A stretch of 64,000 bases of DNA from Abelmoschus esculentus (Eukaryota; Streptophyta; Magnoliopsida; Malvales; Malvaceae). Positions 45,763 through 56,549 of this stretch are shown piece after piece. Location: contig JAUCBN010000011.1 in the NCBI GenBank assembly GCA_035048815.1, positions 22,088,001 through 22,152,000 on the forward strand. Reading direction: 5' to 3'. Numbering within the stretch: the first letter of the stretch is position 1; each line of letters begins with the position of its first letter. The notes below the pieces were generated by a model that saw only the letters and a list, made by a program, of their open reading frames with translations, ran no database searches and was not told the origin of the DNA. Both the position numbers and the translations under genes were made by a program.

Positions 45763-47516
45763 TGTAATAACCCAAATTTAGAGGTCAAAATCCCCAATAA
45801 TAAGGTCAAAATCCCTAATTGTGCCCTAAGAATTGGGGATTTAAGTTCTGAATTCAGGGACTAAAATGAAAATAAATAAAACTTAATGGTCAAAATGAGA
45901 AAATTCAAAAACATCAGGCCTCTGAATGGTAATTATACCATTTTTGTTGTGAAACGTCTTCTTTCCCCCATTTTCCGATTCGGAGTAATGGAGAATAATT
46001 TCTCCATAAATGTCCGAAAAATTTAATTCAGTTGAGGGGATTTCGAATAGTTAATCTGTTACCTTCTCTCTGTTTCTACCATCGTTGAATTGTTCTCATT
46101 AGTGTCTCTTCCTTGGTTTGAAGTTGAGGTATGAAACTTTAATTTTGGTTCGTTCTATTTTAAAACTGTTTTGAGTTAAGAGTATTGGTTTATCGGTTTC
46201 GTATGGTGTTGTTAGAACCGGTTTTGTGCTTGGGAGTGGGCTTTGGTTTTGTTTCAGTTCGGGGAAAGGTTGAAGAGGAAGGAAGTTTATTTTTGTTTGT
46301 TTCAGTTGATTCAAATCTTGTATTAAAGGTGTTTTTGATTCGGTTTTAGTATGATAATATGTTGAGAAGTGTTTTGGATCGAATATAAATCGAATCGGAA
46401 GAAAAAAGGGGGTTATTTCGCGTTTTTAGTATGTTTGGCTCGAAGGAAAATTCTGGAAATTTTCCAGATTTTCCTGGGAACCAAACAAGTGGAAAAAACC
46501 GACCCAGTCAACCGATCTAGTCCAGAACCCGGCCCAGAACCGAACCGGTCCAAGCCCAAAACCGGCCAGACCCGAACCGCAACCCAAGCCCGAACCGCGA
46601 CCCGACCCGACCCATCCAACCCGACTGCCCGACCCAACCCGATCTCTGACCCGTTACCCGACCCGACTGACGTCAGCGTTGACTGATGATGTCAGCGTTG
46701 ACTAGTGCTGATGTCAGCAGTTGACTTTTTCGACCCGGGCCCACTTTATGTTTTTTGACGCCCTGAATCCAATGACGCTGTCCGTTTTTCGAAATTCGAA
46801 CCCGAAGTGTCATTTTGGGGGGTTTTAAGTTCGATAAGTTATCTAGAAATTATCTATAAAAGTTTCTGAACAAGTTTCTGTTTGCTTCAGGTGACGAGGA
46901 TTCTGACCCCGAGCAGTTACCTCCTTCTCCTCCTGTACGAGGACCGATACATCCATATTCGGAACCTTCACGTGAGTAACGTATTAACTCTATTTAGATT
47001 ATTTTTTGGTAATGTGGCATAGTAGGATGTCTAATATATTTCTGTTAATTGTAGACTTTACTCCTGCTCAACCTGGTGGTAGAGCCGAGTCCAGTAGACG
47101 TCAGGGTCATCGTTGAGTCTTCTGATACAGGTGTGTTCTCTCCCGTTCATCCTGTAAATTCAGTTAATCTATTTATTCGATTTATGATATCCGTATGATC
47201 ATGCATCATTCCGTTATATCAATTCTGATTCTGTTATCTGTCATGCTTGCCTCCTGTTAGATAATAAGGCATGCATTCTGATTTTGTATCTGCATATATC
47301 ATGGCATCTGGGATATTATCTGTGTACGGGGAAGTTAGTGATTTATCACTTCTGTGTTAGATACTCTGTCTTTTCTGCATATTCTGTTCTGCTTTTTCGT
47401 TTATCTGTTCTAGAGACACACTAGGCTCCCTAGCTTACACCCTCTCAGATTTCTGTTTCAGATCTTAGTCCTAGACTCGGTACGGTACTTGGAGGTTTCT
47501 GATCCAGTTTCTAATT
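45763..47516 (+). mobile_element. LTR-like segment starting TGTAATAACCC
   Basis: It starts with the same TGTAATAACCC as the Tat-type LTRs at 8302, 17197 and 59402, then diverges. It contains an ACCCG/GACCC-rich stretch (about 46500-46670), comparable to the short GACCCG runs in element A LTRs, and T-rich text to the junction with the Tat element at 47517. No TG..CA partner and no PBS were found. It is either the remains of a different element or a truncated LTR joined to the array. Confidence 0.4.
46891..47116 (+). pseudogene. Two plausible spliced mini-exons of unknown origin
   Basis: TTTGCTTCAG precedes a frame starting at 46891 (DEDSDPEQLPPSPPVRGPIH ... EPS) that ends at 46971 before GTGAGT. 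After an 83-bp intron ending TAATTGTAG, the frame continues at 47055 with FTPAQPGGRAESSRRQGHR and stops at TGA 47114-47116. Phases fit exactly (one base before, two after). No upstream exon is recognisable and the family is unknown. It may be the 3' end of a captured host gene, or a spliced exon of an LTR transcript. The splice sites are good but unproven. Confidence 0.35.
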
Positions 47517-48794
47517 TATAAAATTTTAATTAAATTAATTTTTAATTTTCATTTGCATTAGATTAAGAACCCTTAAGTGGGAATGATTACTTCGCTTCGT
47601 GGGGTCTTTACCTCCGTATAGTGTCGTAATTCATTTCCGGAATTTTAATCTTTATATTTTGTGGGGTTCTCACCCCCATATAATTAAGGGTCATATTCTC
47701 CCGAATTGATGTCTTCAACGACAGTTCGGGTATCGTTACTTTAGAACCGAAAACACATATTATGAATCTTAGAAGCTTACCTGATCGAAATTATGCCGTT
47801 ATGCTGCCCATTTAGAATCAACCTTTCAGTCTTCGTTTATTTATATTTACCCTGTTATATTGCGTTTTTTTATACATTTATTTATTTGTTTATTATTTAA
47901 TTTTATTTTTAATTTTGTGAATTAATTATACTAACGCATTTCTTTTTCCGTGTTTATTTTGTTTCCTTTTTTCTTTTCTTTTTGCATTCATTTTGCATAT
48001 CATTTCATACATAGGTGTTTGATTCAAAGGTACATTCAAGAAGACGATCAATTATGGGTGAGAGATTCTGTATCAACAAAAATGCTAACGCTACAGTATG
48101 AGGGTGGTCTGAACGCCTTCAAATGGAAAAGGGAAATAGCTTAACGGATGATCATGCCTCAGAGATTGTGGAGCCCACCTTGATTGTTTCAAAATCGAAC
48201 AAGCTCGATGAATTGAAAGAAATATGGCAAAACTTTGATCCAGATGGAAAAGAAGCATTTCAACAAGAATTCGGCGATATAGCACTCCTATTAAAGGTCA
48301 AGACCGACACCCGTATGTTTCGAGCCTTGATTCAGTTTTAGAATCCCGGGTACTGTTGCTTCACTTTTGGAAAGATTGATACGACTCCCACTATTGAAGA
48401 ATACACAACTCTGCTTAATAGTCCAAGACTTAAGACAGAAACGGTTTACCTTAAACCGAGAGATCCTCCATCTTTCGGCGAAAGCTTGATGAATGTCATC
48501 GGAATGAGCAAAGAGTGGGTCTGAGGTAAAATTGTAAAGAAAGGCAAAACTGATTGCATCGCTTGGACACATATTCGTGACCTGATCCTCCGTTATCCAG
48601 ATCCACCTAAGAAGAGGTATTTGTTAGCCTACGACATTTATGGTATGGTCATTTTTCCAAAGGTTCTGGGGCACATAGATTATGCAGTAACTGATTTATT
48701 TGACAAACTCGGAAAAAATGTCAACCCAGTACCTGCAATTTTGGCCGAAACATTTCGATCACTGAATGCTTGTTGAAAGATGGGTGAAGGTAGG
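47517..48794 (+). repeat. Direct repeat copy 1 (leader and gag start, 1278 bp)
   Basis: Aligns without net gaps to 61865-63142, with a few differences per hundred bases, many of them C/T or G/A. The homology begins at TATAAAATTTTAATT and ends at GGTGAAGGTAGG. Confidence 0.92.
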
Positions 48795-50192
48795 TTTCTG
48801 GGATGTGTACCACTGCTCGATGTTTGGATCTGAAGCCATTTATGGAATGTGCAGTTTTCTTATCAGATGTGCCTTACTACCTTTTCACCATTAAAGATGT
48901 TTTTGGAAGAATACCGAGCAGAAGCTATGAGCGTGGACCAGTGGATAGCGGGATTTCGAGACCTTCAAGACTATACAATCAATTGGAAGGTACCATGGTT
49001 GATCATAAGCGAATTTCTTTACCGATACAGAGAATATGATTGGGTACCTTTGCCAGGCATTTGGGGTGGAATCGGATATTGCCCGTTACTTGTTTCCCGG
49101 CAATTCGGATCAATGCAATTCATATCGATAACCCAAGGCTTGAAGGAGTCTGATTTTGCATACCAAGGTGATGGTTATAAGAAGGAAATCAGGATAATGA
49201 GTAGGACCTGGAAGAATCTATACATGGTCAAAATTTATGACGCACCATTCACTTCCAACTATGACCAATGGAGAGTTACCAGAATTAATGATGTTATCCC
49301 ATGTGGGAACCAGCAGAATGCTCGCTCGATGGATCAACACATGGAAGATGCCCCTTCTGATTTAGAGAAAGCTAGGCGAGCACATGAGAAAGAGATCCGA
49401 GCTTTAGAAAAGCGTATTTCAGAGTTGGAGTCCACAAGTTACCTGGCATCACTCGACATGGAAAAATACAAACAGAAAGGAAAAGATGTTCTGAAACAAA
49501 AGGAGGTACTGGAAAAAGATCATGAAGAGTTAAAGGAAGATTGGAAGGAGTTGAAACAAAACCTACATAGAAACAGTTTGAGTGCCACCGCTAAGGAGTT
49601 AATGGGTAAACTTTTGAATGAAAGAAAGAAAGAGGGCTGATCACTATGCCCAAAAATATGAAGCGAGTCAAAAATTGGTTGGAGACAAAACTCGAGAATT
49701 AGAAGCACTTACCAAGGAGTTAACCGCCAGTCAATCCCATAATCAAGAGTTGGTTTCACAAAATGAAGATTACGAAGTTCAAGTCATACGAATGGATGAA
49801 CTTTTGCAAGGATATTCTGATCAGGATTTTGCCGCAGCCTTAAGTATCACGCAAATGAAAATAATCTGCTAAAAAATAAGGTCATTGAGCTCGAGAATGC
49901 CCTTCAGGACTGTAGAGAGAGATTGGTTTCCTTTGAAGGAATGCTGTAGGGAGATAATAGCCGAATAATATATGGATTGCAACAAGCTGGACAGCTGATT
50001 CACGATCAACACCGTGCAATGAGGGAGGTCATGCAGCAAGCGCGAGGAGTGGCTCATTTTATCCAGGACCTTGCAGCAGAAGCTCAAGAGCTTCGGGAGC
50101 GTGTCAGTCCGGAGACTCAACTAGGATTTCGTGTCCACAGGCTACTGCAGCAAGTAGAGATCTTAGGTATAGAGGCCAACCGCTATCTGTAA
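48054..50192 (+). pseudogene. DUF7745-type gag-like protein with coiled-coil tail, broken (copy 1)
   Basis: The ancestral start is probably the ATG at 48054: the frame continues MGERF ... GWSERLQMEKGNS, and the leader stops before it. A TGA at 48099-48101 is shared with copy 2. Private stops are TAG 48339, TGA 48522 and TGA 48774, and frame changes occur near 48835, 49640 and 49870. The globular part (TYDIYGMVIFPKVLGH-like region, PVPAILAETFRSLN, PLPGIWGGIGYCPLL, INDVIPCGN) matches a domain I know from cotton retroelements as DUF7745. It is followed by a Lys/Glu-rich coiled coil (49350-50190) ending EANRYL. The domain resembles plant mobile domains in style; its role in the element is not known to me. 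Confidence 0.75.
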
Positions 50193-50425
50193 TTAGTGTT
50201 ATGACTACTTTTTGTAATTGAGACCTCTTTATCTTAATGAAACTCTTTTTGATATTACCTAAGAATCGTCACCTCCATTGCATTTATTGCATCATAACAT
50301 TAAATGAAATATATTTGAATATATTATTAAAGTGAGTTAATTAATCATGTGCATATCATGACAGAATTTTAATCCAACTCGTAACCATTTCGTACCGTTA
50401 TGGTACGCGCTTGAAGACTAAGATC

Positions 50426-51580
50426 ATGGAAGATAGAATGTCTAATTTGGAACAAGGACAAAAGGATCTCAAATCTCGCATTGATCAAGCTGAACAAAGT
50501 ATCAATCGAAATATCAGTCAACAGATTTCTCAAGTTCAAACAACGATCCTGGCTCAAATTACTGAACTGTTGCACAAAGGAAAAGCCGCAAAAGACTTTA
50601 CCGAGGAACAAGATGATACCACTACAGCGTCTCATGTTAAGGTTCAAACTGAAATTGACACCTCAGAAGAGGGTATACTTCAATACTATGGGAGCATCTG
50701 CTAGCCAGCCGGAAGGAACAACCATGAAGCATTCGATTGACCTGGATACATTACATGTTGAGGAAGTACCAGAACTGGATTTGGTGGGAAAATCAGAACT
50801 AAAGTGGAAAGTAAAAGCGAAGAAAAGTTTCGTCTATTTGCAGAACAACTTAAGGCTTCCTTGGGAATAAGTGAACATGGAAATGAGGCTAACGACTTAA
50901 GTCTTGTGTCAGATTTAATACTCCCGCCAAAGTTTATGACGCCAGATTTCGACAAGTATGACGGAACTACATGCCCGTCGGCTCACATCACTATGTATTG
51001 CAGGAAGATGGCACCATTTGCAAAGAATGAAAAATTACTAATCCATTGCTTTCAGGAGAGTTTGACGGGGTCTGCAATGCGATGGTATACGTAGCTCACC
51101 CGAGACCACATTAAGTCGTAGAAGGACCTTTCTAAAGCTTTCACTGAACATTATAAGCATGTGTCAGACATGACCCCTAGTAGGGCTATGTTGGAAACAA
51201 TAGAGCAACGTCAGAATGAAACTCTGCGCCAGTATGCCCAGAGGTGGCGCGATGTTACCGCACAAATCCACCCGCCGATCTTGGAACACGAAATTACTCC
51301 TTTGTTCGTAAATACTTTAAAGGGGGCATTATTCAATCGCCTAATAAACAATACCGCTCAGAGCTTTGTTGATCTCATCAGGACATGTGAATCGATTGAG
51401 ATAGCGATAAAAAGTGGAAGAATTGATGCCAAGGATAACACCCGAAAGTCCTACCAAAGGGAGGATAACGAGGTGAATACCGTGAGTGCTTATAATACCC
51501 CGCAAATTTCACCATCACTCAACCGCAGACTTTCACTAGAAATACACAGAATTCAAAGAAGAGAGATGAGAGTGCTTTAA
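50426..51580 (+). pseudogene. Retrotransposon gag (capsid) of the Tat-clade element
   Basis: A coiled-coil start (MEDRMSNLEQGQKDLKSR, 50426 on) runs to a stop at about 50702. A frame change follows, then the gag domain: LPPKFMTPDFDKYDGTTCPS, HCFQESLTGSAMRWY, a stop at about 51092, then LSKAFTEHYKH and ETLRQYAQRWRDVTAQIHP. This is the classical retrotrans_gag signature. A frame interrupted at least three times shows that it is dead. Confidence 0.8.
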
Positions 51581-51589
51581 AAAGGGAAA

Positions 51590-52330
51590 AGGGAGAAGAT
51601 CTCTTTTACCCCTTTGCCGATACCCTACACTGAGCTGTATGCTCAGTTATATAAAGCAGATCTGGTACGACCATACCATGTTACTCCTTTCAAACCTCAT
51701 CTTCCGGCTTGGTATGATGAAAAGGCCCATTATGATTACCATGCTAGTGTACCGAGGCACTTTACAGAAAATTGCATCGCTTTTAAGAAAGTTGTTTAGA
51801 ATCTGATTAATATAGGAATTCTGAAATTTGATGACCCAAGTGTAGCTTTCAATCCTCTATTGAATCATGTAGGACACGATGTGAATGTAATTGAAGGTGA
51901 AAATAATAGAAGAGTTAAAATAAGCGTGACGGAAGTGAAGTCTCCCCTGAAATGGGTCTTTCAGCAGTTATGCGAGGCAAATATGATAGAAAGGAGAATG
52001 GAAGTACCCAGAGAAAAGTGTAATCCTTACTATGAATACCACCAGGAAGTAGGCCATGAAGTTCAGGATTGTGAAGAGTTCAAACTGTTGGTTCAAAAAA
52101 TGATGGATAATAAAGAGATTGAATTTTTTGAGAAGACTGAAGAGAGGAAGTCGATGGACGTATGCATATCTGAAAGTTTAGATAGCAAGTACAGTGCTAC
52201 AAGACCGTTCATGGTATCAGTAGGAAGAAAGGAGGGCAACACCTCCCACATGGGAAGAGAAAAGTCGCCCGTGTTAATAATCGCGCTCCCTGCTCCTTTC
52301 CCATTTAAAAACATGCAATGACTCCTGTGG
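51590..52330 (+). pseudogene. Gag/pro spacer domain of the Tat-clade element
   Basis: FTPLPIPYTELYAQLYKADL (from about 51602), AWYDEKAHYDYHASVPRHF and NCIAFKKVV, with a stop near 51798. Then LNHVGHDVNVIEG, and CNPYYEYHQEVGHEVQDCEEF (from about 52020), a zinc-knuckle-like CX2-type Cys/His block. The same order occurs in element A at 11708. Confidence 0.7.
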
Positions 52331-52671
52331 AATTATGCTGCCAATGTTTTCACGCCCAAGATACAAGGAGAAGAACTACTAGTTGGAGGAGACTCCTCGC
52401 AGAAAGAGGAGGTTAAAGAACAGAAGATGTTAATGATGTGGGGCATTTTACAAAGAGTGGGCGGTGTAACCCACTGGATGCCTCGAGCTCTGCGGAAGCT
52501 GAGGTAGGCAAAGAAGGAAGTGTTGAGCCTTAGAAAATTTTTGGAGAAGATCCGCCTCAGAAAATAAATGAGCCGGTAACTGAGGCACAAGCGCATGAAT
52601 TTCTGAAAATTTTGAAACACAGTGAATATAATATCGTGGAGTAGCTTCGTCGACACCAAGCAAGAATTTCC
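52331..52671 (+). pseudogene. Linker between gag and protease, broken
   Basis: The frames include PAPFPFKNMQ before 52320 and TEAQAHEFLKILKHSEYN at about 52573-52635, with stops between. This is the usual spacer upstream of the Tat protease. Confidence 0.5.
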
Positions 52672-53847
52672 GTGTTGGAGTTACTGTTGAACTCGGAAAA
52701 ACACCACGAAGCACTAATGAAAGTGTTAAATGAAACGTTTGTACCAAATGATATTTATGTGTCCAAATTGGATCAGATTGTTGGCCATATTGCTGCGGAT
52801 AATTATATCACGTTTAGCGATGACGAAATCCCTGATGGCGGAATGGGCTCTACCAAGGCGCTAAACATCACCACACACTACAAGGGGTATGTGTTGCCCG
52901 GCGTGCTCATGGATAATGGATCAGCGTTGAATGTTCTACCATTGGCCACCCTACAGAGGCTACCGATAGATAGTTCACATGTAAAGCCATGTCACAGTTC
53001 GGTAAGAGCCTTTGATGAAACTCATAGAGATGTGGTAGGAAGAATCGAGGTACCCTTATTGATTGGGCCAACCGAGTATGTAGTTGATTTTGTTGTTATG
53101 GAGATAAAGCCGACGTATAAATGTTTACTTGGAAGGCCGTGGATTCACTCAGTTAGGTTTGTTCCCTCATCGCTACATCAGAAGCTGAAATTTGTTATTG
53201 AAGGCAAGTTGGTCAGTATTAATGCTGAAGAAGATATTATCGCCTCTATAACTGCTGATACTTCATATATTTCACCTGATGAGAGTGCAGTGGAATGTTC
53301 ATTCAGAGCATTAAGATTTGTGAATGCGACCTTTGTTGCGCAAGGGGGTAAGATCCCAACCCCAAGATTGTCCAATAGTACTAAGATGGTTGTTCGCCAG
53401 ACTCTGAGACGAGGAGCTAAGACAGGAAGAGGTCTGGGAAAAAATTTACAAGGAACTCTCCACCCAAGAGCAATTATTTTCAAGAAAGATCGGTATGGAC
53501 TAGGTTATAAGCCCAGTATGTTCAGAAGAAAGGAAAAAAGAATGAGGGCCAAGCTGAGAAGAGGATTTTCTCTAGGAAGACTTTTGATGTCTCTTGAGAA
53601 TTATTTTGTATTCGGTGGGATTATCAATGCTGAACATGGTATACAAGAAGCTAACCAGGAGAATGAGGAGCTCTACAATGAAGAAATGTTCGGCGAGTCG
53701 TTGGAAGGAATGTTCATCAATATGGTATCTGATGAGGAAGGTACCAACAAGATTTTAGTTGGGATTCGTCCTTGTGTGCCGGGAGAATCACTTAACAACT
53801 GGAGTACAATGGACCTGCCTATAGTTACTAGGACTAAAGCAGAGTAA
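52672..53847 (+). CDS. Aspartic protease region of the Tat-clade element (open frame)
   Basis: A 391-codon open frame. LLNSEKHHEALMKVLNETFV precedes the protease fold. GVLMDNGSALNVLP (Asp at 52912) is the active-site block, in the DNG form usual for Tat elements. LLGRPWIHSVRFVPSSLHQK is the second conserved block. A glycine-rich patch GAKTGRGLGKNLQG follows. This frame is still open and may be the best preserved part of the element. Whether it was joined to gag by frameshift or read-through is unclear; the start is annotated at the first in-frame start-like codon, and the true upstream junction is lost. Confidence 0.8.
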   Translation: MLELLLNSEKHHEALMKVLNETFVPNDIYVSKLDQIVGHIAADNYITFSDDEIPDGGMGSTKALNITTHYKGYVLPGVLMDNGSALNVLPLATLQRLPIDSSHVKPCHSSVRAFDETHRDVVGRIEVPLLIGPTEYVVDFVVMEIKPTYKCLLGRPWIHSVRFVPSSLHQKLKFVIEGKLVSINAEEDIIASITADTSYISPDESAVECSFRALRFVNATFVAQGGKIPTPRLSNSTKMVVRQTLRRGAKTGRGLGKNLQGTLHPRAIIFKKDRYGLGYKPSMFRRKEKRMRAKLRRGFSLGRLLMSLENYFVFGGIINAEHGIQEANQENEELYNEEMFGESLEGMFINMVSDEEGTNKILVGIRPCVPGESLNNWSTMDLPIVTRTKAE

Positions 53848-54092
53848 TGTCCTAAACTAACCCTTCTGCTTTCGCCCGCAAGCATTAGGAATCTTTTGTA
53901 AAAGGGCCACAATGTTAACCTACTTTTGTAATGAAAAATATATTATCTATGTACATTAAATGGCAAACATTTCTCAACTCTCACTTTTTGTGCATATAAT
54001 TTACCCAATTCTTTTCGCTTACAAATAACATTCATTTTTATCCAAATATATATATTTTCCTCTTTATATACAGGGATCTTGTAATTGACTAT

Positions 54093-55160
54093 GTGAATAA
54101 CTCTGGATCCGACCTTGAGGTAAACTTTTCAAAACCTCTGTGTTCGGCAGAAATAGATGAAGATGATACAAATTATGAAGTCCCTGACGAATTAGTGAGA
54201 TTGATGGTAAACGAAGAAAAACAGATCCTGCCCCACCAGGAGGAATTGGAGACTCTCAATCTAGGGACTGATGAAAATAAGAAAGAAGTAAAGATCGACA
54301 CTACATTCTCGCCTCATACTAGACATGATTTGATTGCCTTGTTGCAGGAATTCAAGTATGTGTTTGCTTGGACCTATCAGGATATGCCTGAATTAAATAC
54401 ATATATCATGGTGCACAAGTTACCGACGAAGCCTGAATGTAAGCCCGTCCAGCAAAAGCTTAGAAGAATGAGGCCTGATATGTTATTGAAGATCAGGGAA
54501 GAAGTAAAGAAACAATTTGATTCTGGTTTTCTGAAATTGGAAAAATACCCCGAATGGGTTGCGAATATAGTCCCTGTGCCGAAAAAGAACGGGAAAGTGC
54601 GCATGTGCGTCGATTACCGGGATCTTAATAGAGCCAGCCCAAAGGATAATTTTCCTTTGCCTCATATTGATACCCTAGTTGACAATACTGCGGGACATTC
54701 ATGGTTTTCATTCATGGATGGTTTTTCAGGATACAACTAGATAAAGATGCATCTAGAAAATATGGAAAAGACAACGTTCGTAACAGAATGGGGAACGTTT
54801 TGTTATAAAGTAATGCCCTTTGGACTCAAAAATGCTGGGGCAACTTATCAAAGAGCGATGGTGACTCTTTTCCATGATATGATGCACAAATAAATCGAGG
54901 TGTACGTAGACGATATGATTGCTAAGTCTCGCACAGAAGAGGAGCATATCCAGAACTTATAGAAACTATTCTAGAGATTGAGAAAGTATCAGTTGAAGCT
55001 CAATCCCGCCAAGTGTACCTTTGCGGTAACATCTGGGAAACTCCTTGGATTTATAGTTAGTAGAAGAGGAATAGAGATTGATCCGGATAAAGTGAAAGCA
55101 ATTCAAGATCTTCTGCCACCTTGAACACAAAAAGAAGTTTGGGGATTCTTAGGAAGATTA
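54093..55160 (+). pseudogene. Reverse transcriptase of the Tat-clade element
   Basis: FAWTYQDMPELNTYIMVHKL, KPVQQKLRRMRPDML, then VPKKNGKVRMCVDYRDLNR with the first catalytic Asp intact. FSFMDGFSGYN ends at a TAG (54738-54740). After this come TEWGTFCYKVMPFGLKNAG, a TAA at 54891-54893, YVDDMIAKSRTEE at about 54900-54945, and further stops near 54960-54975. Catalytic motifs are all present, but at least four stops break the frame. Confidence 0.85.
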
Positions 55161-55289
55161 AACTACATATCTCGGTTCATTTCCCAATTAACCGACAAAT
55201 GTGATCCCGTTTTTAGACTACTCCGAAAGAATAATCCAAGAGTTTGGAATGAGGAGTGCCAAGAGGCTCTTGACAGGATTAAAAAGTAT

Positions 55290-56549
55290 TTGACGAATCC
55301 TCCGATCCTAGTGCCACCAGCACCGGGTAGACCCTTGATCTTATACTTAACAATTTATGAGAATTCAATAGGATGCATGCTGGGGCAACATGATGAGTCC
55401 GAAAAGAAAGAAAGAGTCATTTATTACTTGAGCAAAAAGTTCACAGATTATGAAACTCGATATCCACCCATTCAGAAGCTGTGTTGTGCTTTAGTGTGGG
55501 CTGCCAAGAGACTCAGGCAATACATGTTATACTATACAACCTGGTTGATATCCAAGTTGGATCCGCTAAAATATTTGATGGAAGCACCGGCGTTAACTGG
55601 AAAGATGGCTCGTTGTCTAATGTTATTATCTGAATTTGATATTGTCTACGTGAGTCAGAAAACGGTAAAAGGAAGTGCTATCGCTGATTTCCTAGCAAGT
55701 CGAGCTTCAGTAGAGTATCATCCGCTGAACTTTAACTTTCCGGACGAGAACCTGATGTATATTGCAACAGAAGAAGAAATTATTTTGGAGGATGAGTCAT
55801 GGAAATTGTATTTCGACGGAGCATCTAATGCACTAGAGCATGGAATAGGTACAATGTTGATCTCTCCAGATAATGTTTATTATCCCTTCACAAGCAGACT
55901 AAAGTTATTTTGTATGAATAACATAGCCGAGTATGAAGCCTGTGTTATGAGATTTCATGAAGCCATCGAGAGAAAAGTCAAAATCCTTCAAGTCTTTGGG
56001 GATTCATCCCTGGTTATTTATCAGCTCCGTGGAGAATGGGAAATAAGAGACCCCAGATTGATCAGATACTACGATTTGATTCAGGAATTGATCGAAAGAT
56101 TTGAAAAGATTAGTTTCACCTATCTTCCGAGAGAAGAAAATCAGATGGCAGATGCTCTAGCTACTCTAGCCGCCATGTTTAAAGCCAACACAAAAGCGGA
56201 AACGCAGCCTATAAAAATGCAGACTTTTGAAGTGCCAGCTTATTGTTGCACCTTGGAAGAAGAAGTAGATGGTAAACCGTGGTATCATGATATCCTGCAG
56301 TATGTCAAGTGCCAGACTTATCCTGAAGGAATAAGCGAGAATGATAAGAAAACCCTCAGAAGATTGGCAGCGAGGTACGTTTTAGATGGAGAAGTTTTGT
56401 ACAAGAGGGGCAAAAACCAGGTGTTGTTAAGATGTATCGATGCCCAACGAGCTAAGGAGATCCTCAAAGAAGTGTATGATGTTTTATGTGGAACGTATGC
56501 CAACGGATTTACGATGGTTCGTAAAATTATGAGGTACGAGTATTATTGA
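55290..56549 (+). CDS. Dual RNase H region of the Tat-clade element (open frame)
   Basis: A 419-codon open frame. The first RNase H (LYLTIYENSIGCMLGQ) lacks the usual first catalytic Asp, as is typical for the degenerate copy in Tat elements. It is followed by ETRYPPIQKLCCALVWA and a connection. The second, archaeal-like RNase H is complete: WKLYFDGASN (Asp), NIAEYEACV (Glu), VFGDSSLVI (Asp) and ENQMADALATLA (Asp). Two RNase H domains in this order define the Tat clade. The frame ends at the TGA after MRYEYY, inside the integrase zinc finger. It is a fragment of a broken polyprotein, not a complete gene. Confidence 0.85.
   Translation: MTNPPILVPPAPGRPLILYLTIYENSIGCMLGQHDESEKKERVIYYLSKKFTDYETRYPPIQKLCCALVWAAKRLRQYMLYYTTWLISKLDPLKYLMEAPALTGKMARCLMLLSEFDIVYVSQKTVKGSAIADFLASRASVEYHPLNFNFPDENLMYIATEEEIILEDESWKLYFDGASNALEHGIGTMLISPDNVYYPFTSRLKLFCMNNIAEYEACVMRFHEAIERKVKILQVFGDSSLVIYQLRGEWEIRDPRLIRYYDLIQELIERFEKISFTYLPREENQMADALATLAAMFKANTKAETQPIKMQTFEVPAYCCTLEEEVDGKPWYHDILQYVKCQTYPEGISENDKKTLRRLAARYVLDGEVLYKRGKNQVLLRCIDAQRAKEILKEVYDVLCGTYANGFTMVRKIMRYEYY

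Noticed and set aside
46369..46686. Open frame of 105 codons with Arg/Thr/Pro repeats
   Set aside because: It is a translation of the GACCCG/ACCCG-rich part of an LTR-like segment; no protein family signature.
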